A stretch of 64,000 nt of DNA from Bacteroidia bacterium (lineage in GTDB: Bacteria; Bacteroidota; Bacteroidia; Chitinophagales; Chitinophagaceae): NCBI GenBank assembly GCA_030427635.1, contig JAUIBA010000002.1:62001-126000 (forward strand), written 5' to 3'. The translations under genes and the position numbers were made by a program. This document shows, piece after piece, positions 1-9,285 of this stretch. Under the pieces are notes generated by a model. It made no database searches and was not told where the DNA came from. It saw only the letters and a list, made by a program, of their open reading frames with translations. Within the stretch, counting starts at the first letter, position 1; each line of letters starts with the position of its first letter.

Positions 1-1
1 T

Positions 2-847
2 GTGTCGCTCACCTATCATAAAAGCACAGACAAGCTGCATTGTCACTACTGTGGGTTTAAAACGGCTGTAATGCATGCATGCCCTTACTGCGGTAGCGAG
101 CGGCTTACCGGGAAAACATTCGGAACACAGAAAATAGAGGAGGAGCTGCAATACACATTCCCCGATGCCCGCGTAGCCCGCATGGATGTGGACAGCATGC
201 GGGGCAGACACGCCATATCAGACCTCCTTACCCGGCTGGAAAAACGCCGGGTAGATATACTGGCAGGCACTCAGATGGTGGTAAAAGGACTGGATCTGGA
301 GGGGGTATCACTGGTGGGCATCCTTAATGCAGATAGCCTTTTGTCCTTCCCCGACTTTCGGGTCAATGAGAGAGCATTCCAGCTCATGGAGCAGGTAAGC
401 GGCCGTGCCGGCCGTGGCGATGGTGTGGGTAAGGTGCTCATACAGGCATACAATACAGAGCATCCGGTACTGCAGTGGGTAAAGGCGCATGACATTAATG
501 CATTTTACCGGTATGAGATTAAGTTTAGGGAGCAGTATTTCTATCCACCGTTCAGCCGCATTATCCGAATCATTTTCCGCCATACCGATGAGCAGAAAGC
601 TGTTGCTGCGGCCCAGCTTATGGCCGATGCCCTTACATCACAGCCCGGCATAGTAGTACAGGGCCCAGGTCCGGCGGTCATTCCCCGGGTACGTAATCAG
701 TATATAAGAGAGATATGGATAAAGTGCCCGCGCGACAACAGGCTCATTGAGTCTTTAAAGTCGCTGCTGCGTGCACAGCGGATGCACATTATAGGTATGA
801 GAGGTAATACAGGAGTACAGATACTCTTTGATGTGGACCCGGCCTGA
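2..847 (+). CDS. priA: Primosomal protein N' (PriA helicase), C-terminal part, 5'-truncated by the window edge
   Basis: Superfamily 2 DNA helicase that restarts stalled replication forks by loading the primosome. The window begins inside the gene; 281 residues are visible. Paired CxxC zinc knuckles appear at residues 14/17 and 27/30, matching the PriA zinc-binding insert within the helicase core. They are followed by the helicase C-lobe motifs GTQMVVKGLD and QVSGRAGRG and by the PriA-specific C-terminal domain up to the TGA at 845-847. The frame runs open to the first base, so the true start lies upstream. The next gene is on the same strand after about 120 bp that contain a promoter-like element, so it is probably a separate transcript. 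Confidence 0.95.
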   Translation: MSLTYHKSTDKLHCHYCGFKTAVMHACPYCGSERLTGKTFGTQKIEEELQYTFPDARVARMDVDSMRGRHAISDLLTRLEKRRVDILAGTQMVVKGLDLEGVSLVGILNADSLLSFPDFRVNERAFQLMEQVSGRAGRGDGVGKVLIQAYNTEHPVLQWVKAHDINAFYRYEIKFREQYFYPPFSRIIRIIFRHTDEQKAVAAAQLMADALTSQPGIVVQGPGPAVIPRVRNQYIREIWIKCPRDNRLIESLKSLLRAQRMHIIGMRGNTGVQILFDVDPA

Positions 848-907
848 TGCAGGACTCATATCATATGCAGGTGCTTGTTTAGTGTTCGCATTGTATGCTG
901 AATCAGG

Positions 908-915
908 TATTTTTG
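908..915 (+). promoter_or_regulatory. Bacteroidota -7 promoter element TATTTTTG before lutB
   Basis: The octamer fits the TAnnTTTG consensus of the Bacteroidota primary sigma factor and lies about 50 bp before the chosen start of the iron-sulfur protein. A clear -33 TTTG at the usual distance is not obvious, so this is a sequence-match call only. Confidence 0.4.
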
Positions 916-966
916 TGCACATGCCGGAAATATCATCAGATATTAGTGGCAAATGAGATAAATTTA

Positions 967-2346
967 ATGGCAATGAACGGTCAGGACAGTATATTTTTTG
1001 CGAAGAGTAAGATAAAGGCGGAAGACCTTGAGCATAAGCGCAAGGTGGCGTTCAACATACAGAAGTATAATGACAGCGTAGTAAAAGGCAAGCAGCAGTA
1101 CTCAGATCTGGAGCTGGCCCGACGACGCGCAAAGAATACCAAGTGGAAAGCCATAGAAAAACTGGATAGCCTTCTGGAGCAGTTTGAAAAGAACTTCACT
1201 GCCAATGGCGGCAAGGTAATATGGGCCGAGAATACGCAGGAAGCTCAGGAAGCTATACTGCAGATATGTAAGGCAAAGAATGCCCGCCAGGTAGTCAAGG
1301 CCAAATCTATGGTTACTGAGGAGATACACCTCAATGACTTTCTGGGCTGGAATGGTATAGAGTCGGTAGAGACCGACCTGGGAGAGTATATACAACAGCT
1401 GGATGGTGAGCCTCCCTACCATATTGTAACCCCCGCCATGCACAAGAGCAAGGAAGATGTGGCAAAGCTCTTTCATGACAAGCTGGGTACTGACCCGGGC
1501 CTTACACCTACAGAGATAACGATGGTGGCCCGTAAGAACCTGAGGGAGAAGTACACCACGGCCGAGATAGGCATTACCGGAGGTAATTTCCTGCTGGCCG
1601 ATGTGGGAGGTGTATGTGTTACAGAGAATGAAGGAAACGGACGTCTCAGCAGCTCTTTTCCCCGCACACATATAGCTATAGTAGGTATTGAGAAGATGTT
1701 ACCATCCATCAACGACCTGCCGCTTTTCTGGCCTCTGTTATCCACCTTTGGTACCGGGCAGAAGGTGACGGTGTATAACACTGTGTTCACCGGCCCGCGT
1801 AAGACTACAGAAACTGATGGCCCTGACGAAATGTATGTGATACTGCTGGATAATGGCCGTACTAATCTCATGCGCAGGGAGATAAGAGAAAGTATGTACT
1901 GTATACGCTGTGGTTCCTGCCTTAATGCATGCCCGGTATATAAAAACATAGGCGGTCATGCATATGGCGCTACCTACAGTGGGCCTATTGGTTCCGTTAT
2001 CACACCGCACCTGTCTGGCATGGCAGAATATAAGCACCTGAGTTATGCATCCAGCCTGTGTGGCAATTGTACAGAGGTATGTCCGGTGAAGATAAATATC
2101 CATGAGATGCTGCTGGAAAACCGCAATATGGCTACCCGGCAGAATCTGAATGGTTTTAAAGAGAGTATAACCTGGACCCTGTGGGAGCGGGCCATGCTTA
2201 GCCGCACGCTGCTCAATGCTGCAGGTGCCGGTACCAAGAACAAGGTGGTAAATTCCCTTTTCCAGGATACATGGGTAGCACATCGTGCACCGCTGCATTT
2301 TGCCGAGAAGTCCTTTAATAAACTATGGAAAGAACGGCGCTCATGA
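967..2346 (+). CDS. lutB: LutB/YkgF-type lactate-utilization iron-sulfur protein (LUD domain plus two 4Fe-4S clusters)
   Basis: Predicted electron-transfer subunit of the LutABC L-lactate oxidation system. The first two thirds match a LUD domain (ITGGNFLLADVGGVCVTENEGN region). Two ferredoxin-type clusters follow: C312-x2-C315-x2-C318-x3-C322 with Pro after it, and C365-x2-C368-x3-C372. The open frame extends back to 895, but that extension (cysteine-rich, atypical) covers the promoter-like element at 908-915, so I place the start at ATG 967; ATG 973 is equally possible. Length is 459 aa, normal for the family. LutA and LutC, which usually accompany it, are not next to it here: priA lies upstream and a deacetylase-like gene follows. 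The lactate role is inferred from family; the iron-sulfur architecture is seen directly. Confidence 0.88.
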   Translation: MAMNGQDSIFFAKSKIKAEDLEHKRKVAFNIQKYNDSVVKGKQQYSDLELARRRAKNTKWKAIEKLDSLLEQFEKNFTANGGKVIWAENTQEAQEAILQICKAKNARQVVKAKSMVTEEIHLNDFLGWNGIESVETDLGEYIQQLDGEPPYHIVTPAMHKSKEDVAKLFHDKLGTDPGLTPTEITMVARKNLREKYTTAEIGITGGNFLLADVGGVCVTENEGNGRLSSSFPRTHIAIVGIEKMLPSINDLPLFWPLLSTFGTGQKVTVYNTVFTGPRKTTETDGPDEMYVILLDNGRTNLMRREIRESMYCIRCGSCLNACPVYKNIGGHAYGATYSGPIGSVITPHLSGMAEYKHLSYASSLCGNCTEVCPVKINIHEMLLENRNMATRQNLNGFKESITWTLWERAMLSRTLLNAAGAGTKNKVVNSLFQDTWVAHRAPLHFAEKSFNKLWKERRS

Positions 2347-2356
2347 ATCACACATT

Positions 2357-3664
2357 ATGTCTCCCATAGTCATATACAGCCCCTTCACTACACCGCGCCT
2401 CAGTTATGTGCTGGAGTGGTTGTTTCGTGAGCGGCTGCAGCTCAGTTACCAGCTGGTACACGAGCTGCCGGCTGCAGATGGCGGAGCCAATGTTATATGC
2501 TATGGTACTGTAGTGCAGGGGCTGGTATCTGTACCGGATACCGGGTTGTTGTCTGCTTCCGGTATCCCTGATGCTGCGCCGCCTCCGGCTATGTGGCAGG
2601 ACATGCCTGTGTTTTTTGCCGAAGAGTCAGGGGCATATTCTGTACCGTTCGATTTGTTCTCTGCCATATTCTACCTGCTGAGCCGGGCAGAGGAATACCT
2701 GCCTTATACTCCCGATAAACATGGACGCTATCCTGCACGGGCCAGTATGCTGTACAAGGCCGGTGTGCTGCAGCGCCCTCTGGCCGATGAATGGGTACAT
2801 GCCTTCCGGCAGTTACTGGAAATGGAATGGGATGTAAAACTCCCCGGCCCTGTATATCACTTCAGCCCCACATATGATATAGATATGGCCTACTCTCACC
2901 TGCATAAGGGGCTGCGCCGTGTAGCGGGCGCCTACCTGAGGGCTATGCTGCGGGTAGACGTGAAACAACTGAATGAGCGCATACAGGTGGTACGCAAAAA
3001 GCAGAAAGACCCGTACGATTCATTCCGATGGCTACACCATCTGCATCAGGAGTATGATTGCTCCCCGCTATACTTTATTCTGTCGGCACTCCGAACAACT
3101 GCTTTTGATAAAAACATTCATCCGCAGCATCCGGCTATGGCACGGGTTATCAGAAATCTGGCAAATGATGGTAAGATAGGCATACACCCGTCTTACTATG
3201 CACACGAGGCCGATACCATGCAGCGTGAAAAGCAGACACTGGAGCAGGTGGCAGGTGTAACTACGGCCATATCCCGACAGCATTACATAAAGGTTGCTGT
3301 ACCGCACACATACCGTATGCTGTTACAGCATGGCATTACGGAAGATTATTCTATGGGCTACGGCTCCCACCTGGGCTTTCGCGCCGGTACCGGCAGCTCA
3401 TTCCTATGGTATGACCTTGAGCAGGAAACAGTGACACCGCTGCGTGTATTCCCCTTCTGCTTTATGGATACTACCGCCCACTTTGAGCAGAAGATGACTG
3501 TAACAGAGGCTTTTGATGCGCTGGATGGTATGTGCCGCACATTGCAGGAGACGGGTAGCATGCTCATTACCGTATTTCATAACTTCTCACTGGGTACAGA
3601 CGAGCAGTGGCGTGGCTGGCGGCAGGCATATGAGCACTTTATACAGCGGCAGGCACATAAGTAA
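2357..3664 (+). CDS. Polysaccharide deacetylase-like protein with N-terminal DUF7033-type region
   Basis: 435 aa. The N-terminal 170 residues resemble the DUF7033-type domain that precedes carbohydrate-esterase-4-like domains in Bacteroidota. The second half starts with SPTYDIDMAY, whose paired aspartates match the metal-binding motif of NodB-like deacetylases, and contains KIGIHPSYYAH, a likely metal His region. Such proteins remove acetyl groups from surface or cell-wall glycans; the substrate cannot be told. No signal peptide is evident. ATG 2357 is chosen because the open frame otherwise begins inside lutB. The start is 10 bp after the lutB stop, so the two may be co-transcribed. Confidence 0.72.
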   Translation: MSPIVIYSPFTTPRLSYVLEWLFRERLQLSYQLVHELPAADGGANVICYGTVVQGLVSVPDTGLLSASGIPDAAPPPAMWQDMPVFFAEESGAYSVPFDLFSAIFYLLSRAEEYLPYTPDKHGRYPARASMLYKAGVLQRPLADEWVHAFRQLLEMEWDVKLPGPVYHFSPTYDIDMAYSHLHKGLRRVAGAYLRAMLRVDVKQLNERIQVVRKKQKDPYDSFRWLHHLHQEYDCSPLYFILSALRTTAFDKNIHPQHPAMARVIRNLANDGKIGIHPSYYAHEADTMQREKQTLEQVAGVTTAISRQHYIKVAVPHTYRMLLQHGITEDYSMGYGSHLGFRAGTGSSFLWYDLEQETVTPLRVFPFCFMDTTAHFEQKMTVTEAFDALDGMCRTLQETGSMLITVFHNFSLGTDEQWRGWRQAYEHFIQRQAHK

Positions 3665-3693
3665 GCCTTCTGTACCTGCCGCAAGATTTTCTG

Positions 3694-5523
3694 TTACTGT
3701 AATTGTTCTGGCAAGGTGTATTTACGACCCACATTCTGCTCCTGAAGCCAGCTTACCAGAGGCTGAAAATATGCCAGCATTGCTTTTGCATTCAGCTCCT
3801 CTCCCGTAGATTCTTTCAGCACTGTACGCCAGTCTTTCGATGCTCCGGGATAGGTTATCTGCTTCAGGAAGTCGCCTATGGCTGTCTGGCCATAGTAGTT
3901 GGTAGCACGTGGGTCTTCCTTCAGTATATTATTGGCTATATGGTTGTGCAGCTGGTACAGCAGTACATAGCTCAGTGCATAGTCATAATACTGTGCAGGG
4001 TCGTCATTGATGTGTGTTTTTGTAGCCGCATCGCAGTAGTCCTCGCTGCGGGTAGCCGGAGGTACCATACCCTGATACTTTTTAGCCAGTTCCCACCAGC
4101 GTGCATTCCACCTGTCGGCAGGCAGATTGTCCATATACAGCTCTTTTTCAAAGTTGCTCATAGTACCAGAGCAGAAGAAGATGAAGACTACAGAGTTCAG
4201 TGCTTCCTTCAGCAATGCCTGTGTTTCATCTGTCTTTGTATCGGCCGGTATGAGGCCGTGGCCCGCAAGGTAGGGCCGCTGCATAGCCGCCAGACCCATC
4301 ATAGTGCCTATAGCCTCATGATATGCGCGGTTGGCACCTTTACGCAACAGTGGTGGCACATCTTTATTTGTGTAAGTGAGGTAGTAGTATATGTGTCCCA
4401 GTTCATGGTTGGCTGTTTCATACCATTCGGCATTGGGCTCTACACTCATCAGGCTGCGCACATCATGGTTCAGGTCTATGTGCCAGGCCGATGCGTGGTT
4501 GTTTTTCTTCACAGTAGAGTCGGCAGGATAGGGATACAGGCTGGATTTCTGCCAGAAGCTGGCAGGTAGTGCAGGGAAGCCAATGCTTGTGTAGAGTTTT
4601 TCGCCCTCTCTTACCACCCACTCAGCCGACTTGCTACCCAGCACACTATCCAGGTTAATGCCTTTCACCTCTACAGCGCTGCTCCAGTCCTGTCCCCAGC
4701 GGTTAGGCAGCCAGTGGGCCGGGAGGTATTCAGGTACAGGCGCATGATACTTTGCAGCCAGCTCATAACGCATCCATGTATGCAGCTCGCGGTACAGCGG
4801 GTACAGCTCCTGCATGAGGCGGTCCATGGTCTGCATCATTTCTTCTGAGCTCATACCATATTCGCTCACCTGGTAGGAGAAGAAGTCTTTATAACCCAGT
4901 GCCTGCACGGTCTGGTTACGATAAGTACGCAGGTTGGCAAGGCCATTTTTGAGGGTTTTACCTACCTCTTTGCTGGCATTCCATGCTGCAAGACGTTGTT
5001 GCACATTTGTTTCTTTCTTCAGTATGGCATCCAGGTCATTGGTACTTACCTTTTTGCTACCCAGCATGTACTGGTAGCCATATAGCTGCTGTACCTGGTC
5101 ATTTTCAGCTTTGATGCGTGCCTTTACAAGGTCAGCCACCGTTTGCGGATTATTGGCTGCCGCATATAGTATCTGCTCCAGTTGCCGCACCTGTATATCG
5201 GTAAGCTGGTCTTTTACTTCCATCCATTTACGGGCGGCTTCTATATTTTCTTTACTACCAGTAAATTCTGCCATGGCCTCATCGGCCATGCGGGCAGCTA
5301 CTGTGTTGGTAGTGTCGCCTGTTTTTATCTCGGTATTGGCACGCCACTGGGCCTCACTTACCGAGGTGTATAGCTGCACATATTTTCCGGTATAATTGTC
5401 TATGAACTGCTGTGCCTCTGTCTGCGCCTTACTCATGGTAGCTTCGCCACCTTTATTCCCGGCATCTCCGCAGGAGAATAGCAACACCGAAGCCAGCGCC
5501 GCCGCTGTAATAGTTTGCCTCAT
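3694..5523 (-). CDS. M2-family (angiotensin-converting-enzyme-like) peptidyl-dipeptidase lipoprotein
   Basis: 609 aa exported zinc metallopeptidase that removes dipeptides from peptide C-termini. The N-terminus is a lipoprotein signal ending LLFSC (Cys18). The zinc motif HELGH is at H373/E374/H377, and a downstream HEAIG supplies the third ligand candidate at E403. The surrounding text (NHELGHIYYYL, YHEAIGTMM) is close to the M2 signature of ACE. The E ligand is 26 residues after the second His, slightly farther than in ACE. Length matches bacterial M2 enzymes. Anchored in the outer or inner membrane, it likely helps peptide scavenging. It stands alone between convergent and divergent neighbours. 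Confidence 0.9.
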   Translation of the reverse strand: MRQTITAAALASVLLFSCGDAGNKGGEATMSKAQTEAQQFIDNYTGKYVQLYTSVSEAQWRANTEIKTGDTTNTVAARMADEAMAEFTGSKENIEAARKWMEVKDQLTDIQVRQLEQILYAAANNPQTVADLVKARIKAENDQVQQLYGYQYMLGSKKVSTNDLDAILKKETNVQQRLAAWNASKEVGKTLKNGLANLRTYRNQTVQALGYKDFFSYQVSEYGMSSEEMMQTMDRLMQELYPLYRELHTWMRYELAAKYHAPVPEYLPAHWLPNRWGQDWSSAVEVKGINLDSVLGSKSAEWVVREGEKLYTSIGFPALPASFWQKSSLYPYPADSTVKKNNHASAWHIDLNHDVRSLMSVEPNAEWYETANHELGHIYYYLTYTNKDVPPLLRKGANRAYHEAIGTMMGLAAMQRPYLAGHGLIPADTKTDETQALLKEALNSVVFIFFCSGTMSNFEKELYMDNLPADRWNARWWELAKKYQGMVPPATRSEDYCDAATKTHINDDPAQYYDYALSYVLLYQLHNHIANNILKEDPRATNYYGQTAIGDFLKQITYPGASKDWRTVLKESTGEELNAKAMLAYFQPLVSWLQEQNVGRKYTLPEQLQ

Positions 5524-5711
5524 ACTATATCTTTTTTACGAAACTAAGAACTATATAACAATATAGCGAAGTGAAAATCGGGGTGAGATATACTGTTTTC
5601 AATTTATGTCAACCTGATAGCAACAAACATTAAGTACAAGTACAAATAGGGCGACTTATGCCGGAGCGAAGTATAACTCATGACATAGGTTGATGTTCTC
5701 GACTACAGGCA

Positions 5712-7049
5712 TCAACGTTTTTTTTCTTTTTTTCCCCTATTATGTTTGTTTGAGGGTGCGGCGGCTTTTATTTTTTGTTTTGTACCGGCGGTAATAGGTT
5801 GTTGTAGCGAATTTTTTTGTTGTACAATTTCTGAGATGCTCCATTTCATACGCGCAATATCCATTCCTATTGCATAAAGCATAAGAGGATATAGCTGAAC
5901 AAACAGCCGCTCACAAGATGTATAAAGGTGCCATTTAAGATCTTTAGGGGTAAGGACATAAACCATAAAGTATGCAAACAGGCATGAGGCAAATAACAGA
6001 AACTCCAGACCAGGACGTTTTTTTCTTACCAGACAAATAGTGAGATAGATACCAAATAATAAGCCAATGTATACAAACTTTTTCCCGGCAGTAAGAATAA
6101 AGTAGTTAAATACCATTATGTAGCGATCTGAGTCCAGCAGGTATCCCCAGGTAGTTGTGCCTGATTCAGAAACAAGATCATTGCTTACGGGGCATATTAT
6201 TTTAAATGTACCAATTACGGCTATCGGCGCCAGTAGTGTCAGCAAAGTATATTTGATATTGTCTTTTGCAAAGTACCTGCGGCTGTAAACAACCAACATC
6301 ACTGTTGCAAGTAATAGTCCCTCATTTTTAGTCCATGCACAGCAACCCAGAAACAACACAGAGAGCATTAAATATTTTCTATTCTGCCGGCTGTAGTTCA
6401 TACAGATAATTGCACAAAGGAAAAAGAACGAAAGAAGTACATCAGCATACTGGGATGTACCCTGAAAAATGTAAAACACCTGTATGGGAAACATGGCAAG
6501 TACAATAGCCGCAACAACTGCATTTTTTCGCCATAGTTCCCCATAAATGAGGGCCGGGAGAGAAATTGTAACAAGCATATGGAAAACAAATGGCAGAATC
6601 AGACTGTCAGGAGAAGAAAAAAGGCGCATAAAATATGCTAAAGTTGCAGGAAGGCACAGCGGATAGTCTGCGTGTACATCAGTATATCTGAAAATTGTTT
6701 TCCAGTGTTGTGGGTCTGCTAGTTGTCTCGCATGCAGATTCCATATTGTATAGGCGTCCCATTCTCCATACTTATTTGCTTTTTCAGGGGCAACAATTGC
6801 CATCCATATGATACCGTAAGCAAGAATTACTATTCCTACCCATTCTTTCCTGTTGCTATATGCAGGCAGGTTGTTATCCGGTGTAGCGCCAGAGGGTATT
6901 ATCCACATAAACAGCAGTGCTGCCGCAACAACTATTAAAGCTGTTGTTACATACAGGGGGATAAAAAAGAGCAAAGAGAAGAAGTAAAGACTACCAATGC
7001 AACCAATAAGGATTGCCATAAAGATTATAAACCTGTTTGGTGTACTCAT
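5712..7049 (-). CDS. GT39/ArnT-like multi-spanning membrane glycosyltransferase
   Basis: 445 aa with about ten hydrophobic segments. After the first spans, the loop GEWDAYTIWNLHAR resembles the acidic first-loop motif of GT-C glycosyltransferases that use polyprenyl-phosphate sugars. A second external segment (PKDLKWHLYTSCERLF) also fits this class. The C-terminus is a strongly basic, Lys/Arg-rich tail (KHNRGKKEKKR). Acceptor and sugar cannot be told. Its start overlaps the stop of the upstream 128-aa gene by 4 nt (ATGA), so the two form a translationally coupled pair. Confidence 0.6.
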   Translation of the reverse strand: MSTPNRFIIFMAILIGCIGSLYFFSLLFFIPLYVTTALIVVAAALLFMWIIPSGATPDNNLPAYSNRKEWVGIVILAYGIIWMAIVAPEKANKYGEWDAYTIWNLHARQLADPQHWKTIFRYTDVHADYPLCLPATLAYFMRLFSSPDSLILPFVFHMLVTISLPALIYGELWRKNAVVAAIVLAMFPIQVFYIFQGTSQYADVLLSFFFLCAIICMNYSRQNRKYLMLSVLFLGCCAWTKNEGLLLATVMLVVYSRRYFAKDNIKYTLLTLLAPIAVIGTFKIICPVSNDLVSESGTTTWGYLLDSDRYIMVFNYFILTAGKKFVYIGLLFGIYLTICLVRKKRPGLEFLLFASCLFAYFMVYVLTPKDLKWHLYTSCERLFVQLYPLMLYAIGMDIARMKWSISEIVQQKNSLQQPITAGTKQKIKAAAPSNKHNRGKKEKKR

Positions 7050-7432
7050 TTTCTGCTTGTTTCAATAAAGTAATATTGGTTATAGCGTTGTTTCATCAGC
7101 ACATTTCTGTCATCCTCTATTTCATGTTTTGCGGTTGCATACAAGCGGGCGTCACATATAGTAAGCATCGTGTCATATTCAGATGCATTATTTGACACAT
7201 AATTTGGAGCCAGTAGATAACGGGTATAAGTAGACATGATATATGTCTTCGTTGTGTCCCCTAAAAATCTGAATGAATAATTTGCATCACGCGAAGCATT
7301 TTTTGTTACTTCTGCCAGGCCATCTTTCACATTGTCTATAAGCCCGTAAATGGAGGAGATTTTTTCTTCAAAGTTCACGGTGGCGTATACCACCCCCAGG
7401 AAAATAAGGGTAATAAAGAGTATATTTTTCAT
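7046..7432 (-). CDS. Unknown 128-aa protein with N-terminal membrane segment
   Basis: Not recognised. An uncleaved signal/membrane anchor (residues 4-20, ILFITLIFLGVVYATV) is followed by a soluble, mostly charged region rich in Asn and Tyr. It is coupled by a 4-nt ATGA overlap to the downstream GT39-like gene, suggesting a role with that transferase. The ATG at 7430-7432 ends the 3' arm of an 11-bp perfect RNA stem (7430-7464), so initiation may be structurally controlled. Confidence 0.6.
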   Translation of the reverse strand: MKNILFITLIFLGVVYATVNFEEKISSIYGLIDNVKDGLAEVTKNASRDANYSFRFLGDTTKTYIMSTYTRYLLAPNYVSNNASEYDTMLTICDARLYATAKHEIEDDRNVLMKQRYNQYYFIETSRK

Positions 7433-7464
7433 ACTATGAAGATAGGAACTATTTTCATAGTATG
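7430..7464 (-). promoter_or_regulatory. Perfect 11-bp inverted repeat enclosing the start codon of the 128-aa gene
   Basis: CATACTATGAA (7430-7440) and TTCATAGTATG (7454-7464) are exact reverse complements with a 13-nt loop. In the minus-strand RNA the 3' arm ends precisely with the AUG of the downstream gene. The arrangement could mask the start codon, or the DNA palindrome could be a protein-binding site. The repeat is seen; the function is inferred. Confidence 0.55.
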
Positions 7465-7644
7465 ATTATCTACATAACAAATTTTGTAACTGTTGTTAAT
7501 GTATTGTTGGCATATAGCCACAGTTCCAGGTAGTTATATGTTTTATAGGCTGTTTATAGCAGCGTTGCAGCATTTGTGAAAATGAAAGTGTTTTGCTCAG
7601 GATGAATATTCAGTGTGCCGGAAAGTGAACATTTTACAGGGTTA

Positions 7645-8472
7645 TCATTGCTGATGTATTACCACCTGGGTAAATGGTATAGTGATATTGTTATCGGCAA
7701 ATATTCTGGCTATTTCGTAACGCACATTGCTTTTTGTGGTTTCTATCCTGAACAGGTTATAACTCCAGAAAATGAGTTGGAAGTCAAGGGATGAGGAGCC
7801 AAAGTTTGTAAACCGGACAAATGGTTTATTCTCGTCGCTATGCAGTATGTCGGTATTGCTGGCCACAGACTGTAGAAGGCAGCGCTCTACCAGACGTATG
7901 TCAGAGCTGTAATCCACACCTACTTCAATGACAAACCGCGTAGGGGCAGTGTTGTAGGTCCAGTTGATAACGTTCTCTTCAGTAAACTTATGGTTGGGTA
8001 CTATGAGCACATTGTCTTCCCGGGTCAGCACTTCCGATGTACGAAGCGATATTTTCTTCACCATCAGTATCTGATCATTTATCTGTACAATGTCATTCAC
8101 TTTTATACTCCCCTCTACCAGTAGTATTATGCCCGACATGAAGTCTTTGAATATATTCTGCATGCCCAACCCCAGCCCTACCAGCAAGGCGGCACTACCG
8201 GCAATAAGAAAGTTCAGGTTAATGCCCAGAGTCTGTAATGCCAGCATAATGGCAACAGACCATAGTACATACTTCAGCAACTGCAGCACTGCAAATATCC
8301 GTCCAAACTCATCAGGTGTTGACTTATACTTTGACAGTACAATGCGGGAAATAATCCTGACAACGAAAAAGTTCAGAATGAGGGTAGTGAGCGCGAGAAT
8401 GACACTACCTACTCTGAATGAAAAGTTGTTTACATGAAACAGCTCATAGTTGAATAGATCAGTAATGGTCAT
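7645..8472 (-). CDS. MscS-family mechanosensitive ion channel
   Basis: 275 aa small-conductance mechanosensitive channel that opens under hypo-osmotic stress. Three membrane segments occupy roughly residues 20-105. The pore helix is glycine/alanine rich (GSAALLVGLGLGMQNIFKDFMSG), the hallmark of MscS TM3, followed by the beta domain (GSIKVNDIVQINDQ, VLIVPNHKF) and a C-terminal alpha/beta domain. ATG 8472 is preferred over the TTG two codons upstream. Transcribed divergently from the TetR gene across 195 bp. Confidence 0.92.
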   Translation of the reverse strand: MTITDLFNYELFHVNNFSFRVGSVILALTTLILNFFVVRIISRIVLSKYKSTPDEFGRIFAVLQLLKYVLWSVAIMLALQTLGINLNFLIAGSAALLVGLGLGMQNIFKDFMSGIILLVEGSIKVNDIVQINDQILMVKKISLRTSEVLTREDNVLIVPNHKFTEENVINWTYNTAPTRFVIEVGVDYSSDIRLVERCLLQSVASNTDILHSDENKPFVRFTNFGSSSLDFQLIFWSYNLFRIETTKSNVRYEIARIFADNNITIPFTQVVIHQQ

Positions 8473-8644
8473 ATTCAATATTAATGATTTTTACCATGAA
8501 GTCAAAGTGAATGTTTTATGGGTAATGCTGTACTATCTCTTATTATACATTGCAGCAGATGTCTTTAAACAGCAAGTACTGCCCTGTTTCTGCTGTTATT
8601 TGCTGCCAAAATATACCCATAAGTGAAAACAATTTTTCATTAAA

Positions 8645-8658
8645 ATACCGAATGGTAT
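8645..8658. promoter_or_regulatory. Palindromic operator, copy 1 (ATACCG-AA-TGGTAT), overlapping the tetR promoter
   Basis: Half-sites ATACCG and TGGTAT are separated by AA (one mismatch from perfect). The site overlaps TATATTTG (8656-8663), a match to the TAnnTTTG -7 element directly before the regulator start at 8668. An almost identical site lies at 9286-9299. Two copies flanking a TetR gene make this the likely binding site of that regulator. Confidence 0.75.
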
Positions 8659-8667
8659 ATTTGTGGT

Positions 8668-9267
8668 GTGAAGCCATTATCAAAATCAGAGCGTACCAGG
8701 GCTTATATAATAGAGCGCACCGCAGAAATCTTCAATACGAAGGGTTATGCTGGAACCTCTCTTACTGACCTTACTGAGGCCACCCGCCTTACTAAAGGTA
8801 GCATATATGGCAACTTTGAAAACAAAGAAGAAGTAGCGCTGGCGGTGTTTGATTACAACTATGAAAAAGTATTCAGTATCATAAGCTCAGAAATGAGTAA
8901 GCAGCACACATGGAAGGGCCGGCTACTGGTATATTATCATGTGTATAGTGAACAACAGAAATACCCTTTTCCTATTGGTGGCTGCCCATTGCTGAATACA
9001 GCCACAGAAGCCGATGATACACACCCTGCACTTAGGAAAAAAGTAGCTGATGCACTTACTGTATGGCGCAGCAATCTGATGACCATTGTGCGTAAGGGAA
9101 AAGAAGCAGGGGAGTTTCATCAGGATACAGATGAGGAACAGCTGGCTGTAACAATAATGGCAGCAATAGAAGGTGCAATAATGATAGCCAATGTTACAGG
9201 AAAGATGCACTACCGTAAAGCAATAATGCGCTCAGTGAAAAAAATGATGGAAGAGATATTTGTGTGA
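8668..9267 (+). CDS. TetR/AcrR-family transcriptional regulator
   Basis: 199 aa. The N-terminal helix-turn-helix is clear at about residues 10-55 (TRAYIIERTAEIFNTKGYAG followed by TSLTDLTEATRLTKGSIYGNFENKEEV), and the C-terminal half is a variable ligand-binding domain of TetR size. The start is GTG 8668, since there is no nearby ATG in frame; the -7 element ends only 4 nt before it, so the mRNA may be nearly leaderless. Operator-like palindromes lie at 8645-8658 and 9286-9299, pointing to autoregulation and to control of the thiolase/dehydrogenase genes that begin 35 bp downstream. An acyl-CoA-type ligand is an inference from those genes. Confidence 0.88.
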   Translation: MKPLSKSERTRAYIIERTAEIFNTKGYAGTSLTDLTEATRLTKGSIYGNFENKEEVALAVFDYNYEKVFSIISSEMSKQHTWKGRLLVYYHVYSEQQKYPFPIGGCPLLNTATEADDTHPALRKKVADALTVWRSNLMTIVRKGKEAGEFHQDTDEEQLAVTIMAAIEGAIMIANVTGKMHYRKAIMRSVKKMMEEIFV

Positions 9268-9285
9268 TTTTTTTTCAACAACAAA

